From Bifidobacteriaceae bacterium (GTDB lineage Bacteria; Actinomycetota; Actinomycetes; Actinomycetales; WQXJ01): a stretch of 33,124 nucleotides of DNA. Positions 26,018-33,124 of the stretch are shown piece by piece. The notes beneath the pieces are model-generated. The model had not been told where the DNA came from, made no database searches, and worked only from the letters and a program-made list of their open reading frames with translations. A program made the position numbers and the translations under genes. The stretch spans positions 1 through 33,124 of the forward strand of contig JAITIG010000158.1 in NCBI GenBank assembly GCA_031279575.1. Direction: 5' to 3'. The first letter of the stretch is position 1; each line of letters starts with the position of its first letter.

Positions 26018-26251
26018 GGCGGGGCCGGGGGGCCAATGCCCGGCGAGGTGATCCGGCGCGGCCTGGGGGGTTGACGGCATCGGGCTCCAATTGCGGCCGT
26101 GAGACGGCGCCGGGCCCGGCTGGCTGCCAAAGCCCAAGCGGCTTACCTTGTGACTACGCGACCCGGGGCATCGACGTGACGGTAGCCGGGTGGCGGGGCC
26201 GGCGGGCGAGTCCGGCGGCCAAGGGCAAATCAAACCAGAAAGGCGGCTTCA

Positions 26252-27636
26252 ATGAAGCGCTCAATTGGCAAGGCGGCCGCGGCGGCGGCCCTGAGCTTGC
26301 CCTGGCGGCCAGCTTGGCGGCTTGCGGCGGCGGCAAAGACGGCGGCGCGGGCGGCAAGAGCGGCCAGGCTGCGAGCGGGGCGGCGGCGCCAGCCGACTGC
26401 TCCGCCTACAGCCGGTACGGCGACCTGGCGGGCAAGAGCGTCAGCCTCTACACCACCTTCGTGGACACCGAGGGCGCCTCCTACGAGGCCTCCTTCGAGC
26501 GCTTCGAGACCTGCACCGGGGCGGACATCAAATACGAGGGCTCCAAGTCCTTGACGGCGGACGTGCTGGGCCGGATCGAGGCCGGCGCGGTGGCGGACAT
26601 CGTCGCCTTCCCGCAGCCGGGGCTGTTGCAGCAGGCGGTGGCGACGGGCAAGGTGCGGCCCGCGCCGGAGGCGGTGGCGGCCAATGTGGACCGGTATTGG
26701 ACCAAGTCGTGGCGGGATTACGGCAGTGTGGACGGCGCGCTGTACGCCGCGCCGCTCGGCGCCTCGGTCAAGTCGCTGGTGTGGTATTCGCCCCAGGTGT
26801 TCGAGCAGAACGGCTACCAGGTGCCGCAAACCTGGGACGAGCTGGCCAAGCTGACCCAGCGGATCGCCGCCGCCGGCGCCGCCAAGCCGTGGTGCGCCGG
26901 CATCGCCGATGGCGACGCCACCGGCTGGGTGGCGACCGACTGGGTCGAGGACGTGGTGCTGCGCACGGCCGGGCCGTCCGTCTACGACCAGTGGGCCAGC
27001 CACGAGATCCCGTTCAACGACCGGCAGATCGTGGACTCGTTGAAGGAGTTGTCGAAGCTGCTGCGCGACCCGGCCAACGTCAACGCCGGCCTGGGCGATG
27101 TCGCCTCGATCGCGGCCACCGCCTGGACCGACGCCGGCACGCCGGTGCTGGACGGCCAATGCCTGATGCACCGCCAGGGCTCCTTCTACGGCGGCAACTT
27201 CGCCGCCGAGGGGGCCAAGGTGGCCCAGGACGGCGACGTCTGGGCCTTCTACCTGCCCGCGCCGGCGGCGGACGGCAAGCCGATCCTGGGCGCGGGCGAT
27301 TTCGCGGCGGCCTTCGCCGACCGCCCCGAGGTGGTGGCCTTCCAGACCTACCTGGCCAGCCCCGAGTGGGCCAATGAGAAAGCCAAGGTGACCGATGGCG
27401 GCTGGACCAGCGCCAACAACGGCTTGGACAAGGCGAACCTGAAGTCGGCGGTGGACCAGCTGGCCTTTGGCCTGCTGGCCGACCCGTCGGCGGAGTTCCG
27501 CTTCGACGCCTCCGATTTGATGCCGGCGGCGGTCGGCTCGGACGCCTTCTGGAAGCAGATGACGGCTTATTTCGCCGAGGCCAAGCCGGAGCAGGCGGTG
27601 GCGGACGCCATCGAGGCGGCCTGGCCCAAGAGCTGA
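26252..27636 (+). CDS. Sugar ABC transporter substrate-binding lipoprotein, frameshifted in the signal peptide
   Basis: Family 1 extracellular solute-binding protein, AglE/alpha-glucoside-like, expected to be a lipoprotein outside the membrane that feeds the two permeases downstream. ATG 26252 has AAAGG eight bases upstream and encodes MKRSIGKAAAAAALS, the first half of a lipoprotein signal. The second half, LALAASLAACGGG with the lipobox Cys at 26323-26325, and the whole mature protein lie in the -1 frame. One base therefore appears to be missing between about 26273 and 26300, inside a GCG/GCC run. After the shift the body is intact to 27636: SVSLYTTFVDTEG, DIKYEGSKSL, DIVAFPQPGLLQQ. Sequencing error, recent mutation and recoding are all possible; no slippery heptamer is seen. 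Confidence 0.8.
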
Positions 27637-27752
27637 CCTGGGCCCGCCCGGGGCTGGGCAAGCGGGAGGCGGGTCCTCCGGTTTGCCCGGCCCCGCCCAG
27701 GCGCGGCCACTGGCCGGGGCGCCTTTGGGAATCACGGACAAGTTGAGGAGCG

Positions 27753-28739
27753 ATGGAAAATCTGCTGCTGCACCCGACCACGGTTGGCGCCAAGCTGGCC
27801 CTGATGGTGATCGCCATCGGGCTGTTTGGGCTGGTGATGGCGGCGGTGCTGGGTTTGGCCGGCCGCCCCCGCCGCCTGCCGCCCGGGGCCGCGGCGGCGA
27901 TCTTCCTGGCCCCGGCGCTGGCGCTGGTCGGCTTCGGCTTGATCTATCCGGCCCTGGCCACAATTAGGAACTCATTTTTCAACGCCAATTCGAGCCGGTT
28001 TGCGGGGCTGGCGAACTTCCGCCGGATTTTGACGGACCCGGAGTTTCTCACCACCTTGCGCAACACTGTGGCCTGGGTTGTCCTGGTGCCGTTGGCGGCC
28101 ACGGGGATCGGCTTGGTTTACGCCGTCCTGGTGGACCGGGCCAGGGTTGAGAAATTCGCCAAGACTTTGATTTTCCTGCCCATGGCGATCTCGATGGTGG
28201 GGGCCTCGATTATTTGGAAATTCGTTTACGACCGCCGGGTCGGCTCCCTGTCGCGCGCCTACGCCGCCGCGGCCGGGTGGCTGGGGCAGCCGGCCGAGCC
28301 GCCGTACTGGCTGATGAACGCGCCTTGGAACACGTTTTTCCTGATGGTGGTGATGATCTGGATCCAGGCGGGCTTCGCCATGACGGTGCTCAGCGCCTCC
28401 ATCAAAGCCATCCCGGACGACATCGTCGAAGCCGCCCGGCTGGACGGGCTGACCGGCCCCAAAATGCTCCGCTACGTCACTGTGCCGATGATCCGGCCCG
28501 CGCTGGTGGTGGTGGTGACCACCGTCGCCATGACCGCGCTGAAGGCCTTTGACATCGTCCGGACCATGCAGGGGCGGCTCTACCACGCCTCGGTGGTGGC
28601 GAACGACTTCTACACCTGGTCCTTCAACAACAACGACAAAGGCCTGGGGGCGGCTTTGGCGGTGGTCTTGTTCGCGATTGTGATCCCGGTGATCGCCTAC
28701 AACGTGCGCCAGCTAAAGCTGGCGGAGGATATACGATGA
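27753..28739 (+). CDS. Sugar ABC transporter permease (AglF/MalF-like)
   Basis: Integral membrane permease of 328 residues, one half of the translocation pore of a carbohydrate importer. Two helices (about 10-32 and 45-66) precede the five- to six-helix transport domain. The cytoplasmic EAA loop that docks the ATPase is EAARLDGLTGPKMLRYVTVP (about 228-247). A helix near residue 140 reads LIFLPMAISMVGASIIWKF, typical of MalF-type subunits. GAGGAG precedes ATG 27753 closely. The stop overlaps the next permease start (ATGA at 28736). The alpha-glucoside assignment rests on resemblance of the whole three-gene set to AglEFG and is tentative. Confidence 0.92.
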   Translation: MENLLLHPTTVGAKLALMVIAIGLFGLVMAAVLGLAGRPRRLPPGAAAAIFLAPALALVGFGLIYPALATIRNSFFNANSSRFAGLANFRRILTDPEFLTTLRNTVAWVVLVPLAATGIGLVYAVLVDRARVEKFAKTLIFLPMAISMVGASIIWKFVYDRRVGSLSRAYAAAAGWLGQPAEPPYWLMNAPWNTFFLMVVMIWIQAGFAMTVLSASIKAIPDDIVEAARLDGLTGPKMLRYVTVPMIRPALVVVVTTVAMTALKAFDIVRTMQGRLYHASVVANDFYTWSFNNNDKGLGAALAVVLFAIVIPVIAYNVRQLKLAEDIR

Positions 28740-29647
28740 CGCGCGCCGGGGCAGACGGCGGCGGGCGGCGGCCCGGCCGGGCGGCCCGGGCGCGGCGGGC
28801 GCTGACCTCGCCGGCCGCCTCGGCTATCGCGGTGGCCTTGGGGCTGGTCTGGTCGGCGCCGACTTTTGGGCTGCTGGTGACGTCTTTCAGGGGCTCGGTC
28901 AAGGACATCAGGACCACCGGCTGGTGGCACGCCCTGGCCCCGGCCAACTGGGGCGACTTCTCGCTTGACCACTACCGGACCGTGCTGTCCGGCACGGGCA
29001 CCGCCAACCTGGCGGATTACTTTGTCAATTCGGTTGTGATGACCCTGCCCGCGGTGGCGATCCCGATATTTTTGGCGCTGCTGGCGGCCTATGCCTTCGC
29101 CTGGATCCCGTTCCGGTTCTCCAACACCTTGTTTGTCGGGATTTTCGCCTTGCAGGTGGTGCCGATCCAGGTGGCGATGGTGCCGCTGCTGACGCAGTAC
29201 GTCAAATTGGGGTTGAACGCCTCGTTTTGGGTGCTGTGGCTGTCGCACGCCATGTTTGGCCTGCCGTTGGCGATCTTCCTGCTGCACAACTTTATGCGCG
29301 ACATCCCGGCGTCTTTGGTCGAGGCGGCCCGGGTCGACGGCGCCGGGCACGTCGCCATCTTCTTCCGCGTCGTCTTGCCGCTGATGGTCCCGGCCATCGC
29401 CTCCTTCGCCATCTTCCAGTTCCTGTGGGTGTGGAACGACCTGCTGGTGGCGCTGGCCTTCGGCGGCAACACGCCGGACCTGGCGCCCATCACGGCCCGC
29501 TTGTCCGATATGGCGGGCTCGCTCGGTTCGCGCTGGCACCTGCTGGCGGCCGGGGCGTTTGTCTCGATGGCGGTGCCGGTGGCGGTGTTCTTGGCGCTGC
29601 AGCGCTACTTTGTCCGCGGGCTGCTGGCCGGCTCGGTCAAAGGCTGA
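28736..29647 (+). CDS. Sugar ABC transporter permease (AglG/MalG-like)
   Basis: Second permease of the importer, 303 residues and six helices. The N-terminus is basic and Gly/Arg-rich before the first helix (about 22-44). The region AAYAFAWIPFRFSNTLFVG and the following QVVPIQVAMVPL are typical of MalG-type subunits. The EAA loop reads EAARVDGAGHVAIFFRVVLP (about 197-216). Translation is coupled to the upstream permease by the ATGA overlap. No ATP-binding protein gene follows: the next gene is an unrelated Cys-rich protein after 204 bases. The importer probably borrows a shared MsiK-like ATPase encoded elsewhere, as is common in actinobacteria. Confidence 0.93.
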   Translation: MTRAGADGGGRRPGRAARARRALTSPAASAIAVALGLVWSAPTFGLLVTSFRGSVKDIRTTGWWHALAPANWGDFSLDHYRTVLSGTGTANLADYFVNSVVMTLPAVAIPIFLALLAAYAFAWIPFRFSNTLFVGIFALQVVPIQVAMVPLLTQYVKLGLNASFWVLWLSHAMFGLPLAIFLLHNFMRDIPASLVEAARVDGAGHVAIFFRVVLPLMVPAIASFAIFQFLWVWNDLLVALAFGGNTPDLAPITARLSDMAGSLGSRWHLLAAGAFVSMAVPVAVFLALQRYFVRGLLAGSVKG

Positions 29648-29720
29648 CCCGGCCCCCCGCCTAAAGAAATGCGCAAGACCCGTGAATTGAAAATCGCGGC
29701 GTTGCCCAATTCCCCGGGAA

Positions 29721-29739
29721 TAAGGTTTGGCTAACCTGG
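29721..29739. promoter_or_regulatory. DtxR/IdeR-type iron box
   Basis: TAAGGTTTGGCTAACCTGG matches the 19-base DtxR/IdeR consensus TWAGGTTAGSCTAACCTWA at 16 positions. Its core is the perfect arm pair AGGTT-N5-AACCT (29723-29737). It lies about 113 bases before the DUF1540 gene and upstream of that gene's best promoter. It overlaps another possible promoter, TTGGCT (29728-29733) with GGATAA (29752-29757). Iron-dependent control of the downstream gene is the simplest reading. Confidence 0.65.
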
Positions 29740-29771
29740 CGCGAAGCAATTGGATAACCCCGCCGGGCGGC

Positions 29772-29800
29772 TTGCGCAAACCCGAATCGCGTCGTATTGT
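29772..29800 (+). promoter_or_regulatory. Promoter of the DUF1540 gene
   Basis: TTGCGC (29772-29777), a 17-base spacer, and TATTGT (29795-29800) form a good sigma-70-type promoter. Transcription would begin near 29807 and give a leader of about 45 bases with an AGGAG ribosome site at 29841-29845. The iron box lies upstream of this -35, the arrangement seen where IdeR activates rather than represses. Confidence 0.55.
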
Positions 29801-29851
29801 GGGGTACAGCGAAATCCGCTTGATCTGATTGCCTATTTCGAGGAGACCATC

Positions 29852-30160
29852 ATGTTGACACTGGGAGAAATGTCCAAAGTCGCCGAGTGCTCGGTGACTG
29901 GTTGCGCCTACAACCAGGTTGAGGCCTGCCACGCTGGCGCCGTCACCATCGCCGGGCCGTCCGGCCAGGCCGGCTGCGCCACCTTCATCCCGCTGACGCT
30001 CAAGGGCGGGTTCGACCAGGCGCCGGCCGCCGTGGGGGCTTGCCAGCACCTGGAGTGCGCCCACAACACCGACTTGGAGTGCGCCGCCCCGGCCATCCAG
30101 GTGGGCTTGCGCGGCGCGGCCGCGGCCGACTGCCTCACCTTCGCGCCCGCCGCCAGCTAG
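29852..30160 (+). CDS. Tandem DUF1540 cysteine-rich protein
   Basis: A small soluble protein of 102 residues made of two copies of the DUF1540 motif. The first runs CSVTGCAYNQVEACHA to CATF (about 13-45). The second runs CQHLECAHNTDLECAA to CLTF (about 63-97). Each copy has four cysteines in the pattern C-x4-C-x7-C-x(n)-C followed by T-F, suggesting a metal site per copy, but the family's function is not established. ATG 29852 has AGGAG six bases upstream. It has its own promoter and a DtxR/IdeR-type box upstream, hinting at a link to iron or metal stress. It is followed by a hairpin before rpsP. Confidence 0.87.
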   Translation: MLTLGEMSKVAECSVTGCAYNQVEACHAGAVTIAGPSGQAGCATFIPLTLKGGFDQAPAAVGACQHLECAHNTDLECAAPAIQVGLRGAAAADCLTFAPAAS

Positions 30161-30197
30161 CCGCCGCGGCGCGGCCGGCCCCGGGCAGCGCGGCGGC
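30160..30197 (+). terminator. Hairpin after the DUF1540 gene
   Basis: GCCGCCGCG (30160-30168) and CGCGGCGGC (30189-30197) are perfect nine-base complements starting at the last base of the stop codon. The 20-base interior is GC-rich and can fold further. It isolates the gene from the rpsP promoter just downstream. Confidence 0.5.
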
Positions 30198-30208
30198 GCG
30201 ACTTCTGG

Positions 30209-30303
30209 CACAATAGGGCGGGTATGCCGCCGTCGCGGCCGGCCCCCACTGGCCCAACCGACGCCGGAGACCCGACCATAGGGGTCGCGCCATCAGCGGC
30301 GCG
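30209..30303 (+). promoter_or_regulatory. rpsP promoter and leader with hairpin
   Basis: CACAAT (30209-30214), preceded by CTGG, is a plausible -10 with no clear -35. The leader to GTG 30337 would be about 115 bases. It contains a stem CGCGCC (30286-30291) with GGCGCG (30298-30303) around a six-base loop. A GGAAG ribosome site follows at 30321-30325. The leader could carry translational control of the ribosomal operon, but this is unproven. Confidence 0.35.
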
Positions 30304-30336
30304 GTCGCCGAGCACGCAAAGGAAGTAACCGCCGCT

Positions 30337-30846
30337 GTGGCTGTGAAGATTCGACTGAAGCGCCTGGGCAAGATCCGGGCACCCTACTACCGCATTGTGG
30401 TCGTGGACGCGCGCGCCAAGCGCGACGGCCGCGTCATCGAGGAGATCGGCAAGTACCACCCGACCGAGGATCCGTCCTATATCGAGGTCAACTCGGAGCG
30501 GGTGCAATACTGGCTGTCGGTCGGGGCGCAGCCCACCGATCCGGTCTTGGCCCAGCTGAAGCTGACCGGGGACTGGCAGAAGTTCAAGGGCCTGCCCTAC
30601 AACGAGGGCGCTTTGAAGCTGCCGGCCCGCCACGCGGCCGCCGCCGCCAAGGCCGCCGCCCTGGCCGCGGCCGAGGCCGAGGCCTTGAAGAAGGTCACCG
30701 CCCAGGCCGAGGCCAAAGCCAAGGCCGCCGCCGAGGCGGCCGCCAAAGCCAAGGCCGCCGCCGAGGCGGCCGCCGAGCCCGCCGAGGGCGAAGCCCCCGC
30801 CGAGGCCGCCGGCCAGGCGCCGGCCAGCCCCGAAACGGCCGCCTGA
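30337..30846 (+). CDS. rpsP: 30S ribosomal protein S16 with long Ala/Lys/Glu tail
   Basis: Ribosomal protein of the small subunit, needed for 30S assembly. The N-terminal 85 residues are a standard S16 ([20 protein letters not shown], then [13 protein letters not shown]). The product has 169 residues, about twice the bacterial norm, because of a C-terminal tail (about 92-169) of Ala, Lys, Glu and Pro. The tail contains two exact 10-residue repeats [10 protein letters not shown] encoded by two identical 30-base units (30712-30771). Tails of this kind occur in some actinobacterial S16 proteins, but this one is long. GTG start follows AAAGGAAG. Its stop overlaps the KH gene start (TGATG). Confidence 0.96.
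   Translation: MAVKIRLKRLGKIRAPYYRIVVVDARAKRDGRVIEEIGKYHPTEDPSYIEVNSERVQYWLSVGAQPTDPVLAQLKLTGDWQKFKGLPYNEGALKLPARHAAAAAKAAALAAAEAEALKKVTAQAEAKAKAAAEAAAKAKAAAEAAAEPAEGEAPAEAAGQAPASPETAA
30712..30771 (+). repeat. Two perfect 30-bp tandem repeats in the rpsP tail
   Basis: Positions 30712-30741 and 30742-30771 are identical, each starting GCCAAAGCC and ending GAGGCGGCC. Partial similarity extends on both sides. The unit is a multiple of three and encodes [10 protein letters not shown], so copy-number change would keep the frame. Confidence 0.9.
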
Positions 30847-31085
30847 TGCTGGCCGAGGCGCTGGAGCACCTGGTCAAAGGCATAGTCGACGACCCTCAGG
30901 GCGTCACGGTGCGCGCCAGGCGCAACCGGCGCGGCGAGACCCTGGAGATCCGCGTCGCGCCCGACGACCTCGGCCGCGTCATCGGCCGGGGCGGGCGCAC
31001 CGCCCGCTCCCTGCGCACCGTGGCCAGCGCGCTTTGCCCTGACGGCGAGGTCCGCGTCGACGTGGTGGACACAGACCGCCACTGA
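30846..31085 (+). CDS. khpA: KH-domain RNA-binding protein KhpA
   Basis: Small RNA-binding protein of 79 residues that is almost entirely one KH domain. The GxxG loop is seen as VIGRGGRTARSLR (about 45-57). In Gram-positive bacteria KhpA partners KhpB/Jag and affects RNA levels, cell size and elongation. Its place between rpsP and rimM is the standard actinobacterial order. ATG 30846 overlaps the rpsP stop by one base, so it is translated by coupling. Confidence 0.93.
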   Translation: MLAEALEHLVKGIVDDPQGVTVRARRNRRGETLEIRVAPDDLGRVIGRGGRTARSLRTVASALCPDGEVRVDVVDTDRH

Positions 31086-31096
31086 GGGCCGCCGCG

Positions 31097-31618
31097 GTGA
31101 AAGTTGTGGTCGCCACCCTGGGCCGCCCCCACGGCGTCGCGGGGCAAGTCACTTTGCGTTGGCGCACAGACCGCCCCGACCTGCGCTTCTACCTGGGCGC
31201 CGAGTTCGAGCTGGAAGGCGCGGCCGGCCCCGCCCCCACCCGCCTCACCTTGGCCTCCTACCGCCCCCAGGCGGCGGGGGCGGTGGCGGGCTTCGAGCAG
31301 GTGGGCGACCGGGCCGGCGCGGAGGCCTTGCGCGGCGCCAGCCTGGTGGCCGAGGTCGACCCGGTCGACGAGCCGGACGCCTGGTACGCCAGCCAGTTGC
31401 GCGGCGCGCGGGTCGAGCTGCCGGAGGGCCAGTTGGTCGGGGTGGTGCGGGATTTGCTGCCCGGGGCGGCCCAAGACCTGCTCCAAATCCTCCAGCCAGA
31501 CGGCTCGCTGGCCCTAATCCCGCTGGTGGAGGCCCTGGTGCCGCTGGTCGACGCGGCCGGGGGGCGCATCGTGGTGGACCCGCCCGCGGGCCTGGTGGCC
31601 GCCAGGCCCGCCCCGTGA
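31097..31618 (+). CDS. rimM: Ribosome maturation factor RimM
   Basis: Assembly factor of 173 residues that helps mature the 3' domain of 16S rRNA and binds S19. The N-terminal RimM domain begins [22 protein letters not shown], the family start. A PRC-barrel domain (about 90-170) contains [11 protein letters not shown] and ends with [29 protein letters not shown] at 31097 follows a GAGGG ribosome site. It is 11 bases after the KH gene and 22 before trmD. Confidence 0.96.
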   Translation: MKVVVATLGRPHGVAGQVTLRWRTDRPDLRFYLGAEFELEGAAGPAPTRLTLASYRPQAAGAVAGFEQVGDRAGAEALRGASLVAEVDPVDEPDAWYASQLRGARVELPEGQLVGVVRDLLPGAAQDLLQILQPDGSLALIPLVEALVPLVDAAGGRIVVDPPAGLVAARPAP

Positions 31619-31640
31619 ACCAACCCCGGGGGGTGCCATT

Positions 31641-32339
31641 GTGCGCATCGACGTGATCACAATCTTCCCGGCCTACCTCCAACCGGCCCGGTTGGCGCTG
31701 CTGGGCCGCGCCCAGCAGTCCGGCCTGGTCGCCCTGCGCGTCCACGACCTGCGCGATTGGACCCACGACCGCCACCGCACAGTCGACGACACCCCTTACG
31801 GCGGCGGGGCCGGCATGGTGATGAAGCCGGAGCCGTGGGGCGAGGCGCTCGACGCCGTCCTGGGCCCGGCGGACCTGGCCGGGACGGCGCTGGTGGTGCC
31901 GACGGCATCGGGCAAATTGTTTGACCAAAGCGCGGCCGAGCGGTTGGCGGGCGCGGAGCGGCTGGTGTTCGCCTGCGGGCGCTACGAGGGCATCGACGCC
32001 CGGGTGGCCCAGCACTACCGGGGCCGGGTGGGCCTGGCGGTGGAGGAGTTGTCGATCGGGGACTACGTGCTGGCGGGCGGCGAGGTGGCGGCCCTGGTGG
32101 TGATCGAGGCGGTGACGCGGCTGCTGCCCGGCGTGCTGGGCAACGCCGAGTCGCTGCGGGAGGAGTCGCACGCCGAGGCGGGCCTGCTGGAATACCCGGT
32201 CTACACCAAACCCCCCGAGTGGCGCGGCCTGGCGGTGCCAGACGTGCTGCTGTCCGGCCACCACGGCCAGATCGCCGCCTGGCGGCGGGCCCGGGCGCTG
32301 GAGCGCACCGCCCAAATGCGCCCCCCCGGCCAAGCCTGA
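31641..32339 (+). CDS. trmD: tRNA (guanine-N1-)-methyltransferase
   Basis: Methylates G37 of tRNAs that read codons starting with C, preventing +1 frameshifting; a knotted SPOUT enzyme. The protein has 232 residues. The N-terminus [13 protein letters not shown], then [17 protein letters not shown] (about 48-64) and [15 protein letters not shown] (about 108-122) are diagnostic. The S-adenosylmethionine-binding knot contains [15 protein letters not shown]. The C-terminal region has [20 protein letters not shown] at 31641 has a G-run upstream. rplS, its usual next neighbour, is not found. Confidence 0.97.
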   Translation: MRIDVITIFPAYLQPARLALLGRAQQSGLVALRVHDLRDWTHDRHRTVDDTPYGGGAGMVMKPEPWGEALDAVLGPADLAGTALVVPTASGKLFDQSAAERLAGAERLVFACGRYEGIDARVAQHYRGRVGLAVEELSIGDYVLAGGEVAALVVIEAVTRLLPGVLGNAESLREESHAEAGLLEYPVYTKPPEWRGLAVPDVLLSGHHGQIAAWRRARALERTAQMRPPGQA

Positions 32340-32351
32340 CGCCCCCGCGGC

Positions 32352-32480
32352 GTGGATTTTGAGAGGATTGAGTGGGCGTTCTTCGCCAAGGAGCCGGGCG
32401 GGGTGGGGCCGGACAAGGCGCTGCTTGAGGCTTTGGAGGACGTGGGTATCCCGTACACGGTTTATTTGCCGAGGAGTTGA
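32352..32480 (+). CDS. Unrecognised 42-residue reading frame, possible gene remnant
   Basis: GTG at 32352 opens a frame of 42 residues starting MDFERIEWAFFAKEPGG and ending in YTVYLPRS. There is no ribosome site. About a fifth of third positions are T, and AGG is used twice, unlike the neighbours. It could be the end of an eroded larger gene or a short coupling peptide: the AGGAG ribosome site of the next gene lies inside its last codons and its TGA is two bases before the next ATG. I do not recognise a family. Confidence 0.5.
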   Translation: MDFERIEWAFFAKEPGGVGPDKALLEALEDVGIPYTVYLPRS

Positions 32481-32482
32481 CG

Positions 32483-33124
32483 ATGGCCAGCAAGGCTGAG
32501 GACAAGGCTAGGGCGGCGGCCCGGGCCGACCCGTTGGGATACCCCGGCAGGTTGGGGACGCGGGCTTATTGGGCGTTCCGGGATGAGGTGTTCGACATGT
32601 TCATGGAGACCCGCGTGGAGCGGCTGGCGCAGTTCCGGGAGTTGGTGGCGGCCACCGGGGGTCCCCGTTTGGACGGCTCGGCCGGGTCCATGGGCTTGTT
32701 GGACGATTGGCTGGCGGTGCCGGTGTCGGCTGGCCCGGACTGGGACGACGGCGCGGATTGGCTGCCGGTGTGGGGTGTGCTCCCGACGGCGGCGGAGCCG
32801 CTGCCTTGGGGGATGGACTTCCCGTCGCACTACCGGCTGAAGGAATGGCTTGCCTTGTACCACGCGGAGGTTTTGATCGGGGCGCTGCCGGGCTCGAAGT
32901 GGGTGTGTTGGCGGGCCGAGGAGTTCAACCTCATGCGGACCGGCGACATCCTGGTGGACATCGGGACGTTCCCAATCCCAGCCGACCCGTTCATGTCCGC
33001 CAGCTACGCGATCGGCGCGGTTCGGCCCACGCTGCTCGACCCGTCGGACCCGGAGTGGCGGGCGACCCGTAAGCGCACCCTGGTGTCCGAGTTCGAGCAG
33101 GACATCTCGATGCGCCGCCAGCGG
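32483..33124 (+). CDS. Hypothetical protein, runs off the right edge
   Basis: Open from ATG 32483 to the window end, 214 codons with no stop. AGGAG at 32472-32476 lies six bases upstream of the ATG. The protein starts with a charged stretch (MASKAEDKARAAARAD), then is rich in Trp, Asp, Phe and Tyr (DDWLAVPVSAGPDWDDGADW; HYRLKEWLALYHAEVLIG). It has no signal peptide or membrane helix. The style resembles accessory soluble proteins such as immunity-type or phage-associated proteins, but I recognise no motif and assign no function. Codon use is less GC-biased than in trmD. Confidence 0.75.
   Translation, partial: MASKAEDKARAAARADPLGYPGRLGTRAYWAFRDEVFDMFMETRVERLAQFRELVAATGGPRLDGSAGSMGLLDDWLAVPVSAGPDWDDGADWLPVWGVLPTAAEPLPWGMDFPSHYRLKEWLALYHAEVLIGALPGSKWVCWRAEEFNLMRTGDILVDIGTFPIPADPFMSASYAIGAVRPTLLDPSDPEWRATRKRTLVSEFEQDISMRRQR

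Noticed and set aside
26071..26076. TTGACG as a -35 element for the sugar ABC operon
   Set aside because: No -10-like hexamer occurs 16-19 bases downstream, and the rest of 26018-26251 shows no convincing promoter or operator.
26071..26251. Extending the sugar-binding protein upstream in the frame of its mature part
   Set aside because: The upstream residues do not resemble a signal peptide and have no good ribosome site, whereas ATG 26252 in the other frame has both.
30206..30211. TGGCAC before rpsP as half of a sigma-54 promoter
   Set aside because: The matching TTGC element is absent at the required spacing and actinobacteria generally lack sigma-54.

Overview
This window is from a very GC-rich actinobacterium, probably in or near Micrococcales/Actinomycetales. 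GTG and TTG starts are common and coding third positions are almost all G or C. The gene neighbourhoods are also actinobacterial: pta-ackA, folC-ndk, smc/ftsY, amtB-glnK-glnD, ffh, and rpsP-KH-rimM-trmD. I see no rRNA, tRNA, insertion sequence, prophage or CRISPR array. No gene-free stretch exceeds 300 bases; the longest is about 235 bases, upstream of the sugar ABC operon.

Layout. 1-2138 (minus): phosphotransacetylase pta, followed by the first 23 codons of acetate kinase ackA. 2259-3812 (plus): GMP synthase guaA. 3826-7830: an envelope-stress-like locus with a small two-helix membrane protein, a long PspC-toastrack membrane protein (minus), and a divergent PspC-domain histidine kinase plus LuxR/NarL-type response regulator (plus). 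Three 11-bp tandem repeats lie between the divergent units. 7932-13199: a transport/hydrolase stretch with a GPH-type symporter, a DmpA-type (S58) self-processing aminopeptidase, a class C beta-lactamase-fold serine hydrolase and a 12-helix MFS transporter. 13226-15901: a siderophore-interacting flavoreductase divergent from folC and ndk. 15921-20739: smc and ftsY, divergently transcribed. 20869-24433: nitrogen-signalling genes amtB, glnK and glnD, with a GlnR-like operator upstream; GlnD lacks the C-terminal ACT domains. 24446-26017: ffh. 26252-29647: a sugar (AglEFG-like) ABC importer with no ATPase gene and an apparent frameshift in the lipoprotein signal peptide of the binding protein. 29852-30160: a tandem DUF1540 Cys-rich protein with an excellent DtxR/IdeR-type iron box upstream. 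30337-32339: rpsP (with a long Ala/Lys/Glu-rich tail), a KH-domain protein, rimM and trmD. 32352-33124: two unrecognised genes, one running off the edge, where rplS would normally be expected.

Functional links. The window covers acetyl-phosphate metabolism, purine and folate/nucleotide metabolism, membrane protein targeting (FtsY plus Ffh), ammonium uptake and its PII control, and ribosome assembly/tRNA modification. Regulation can be read at several points. A TAnnnT-type -10 element 6-8 bases before the start codon recurs, which suggests that many genes are transcribed without a leader. Compact GC hairpins sit between stop and next promoter. Candidate GlnR, iron-repressor and response-regulator operators are described below. 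All operator and promoter calls are pattern reads by eye, not computed scores.
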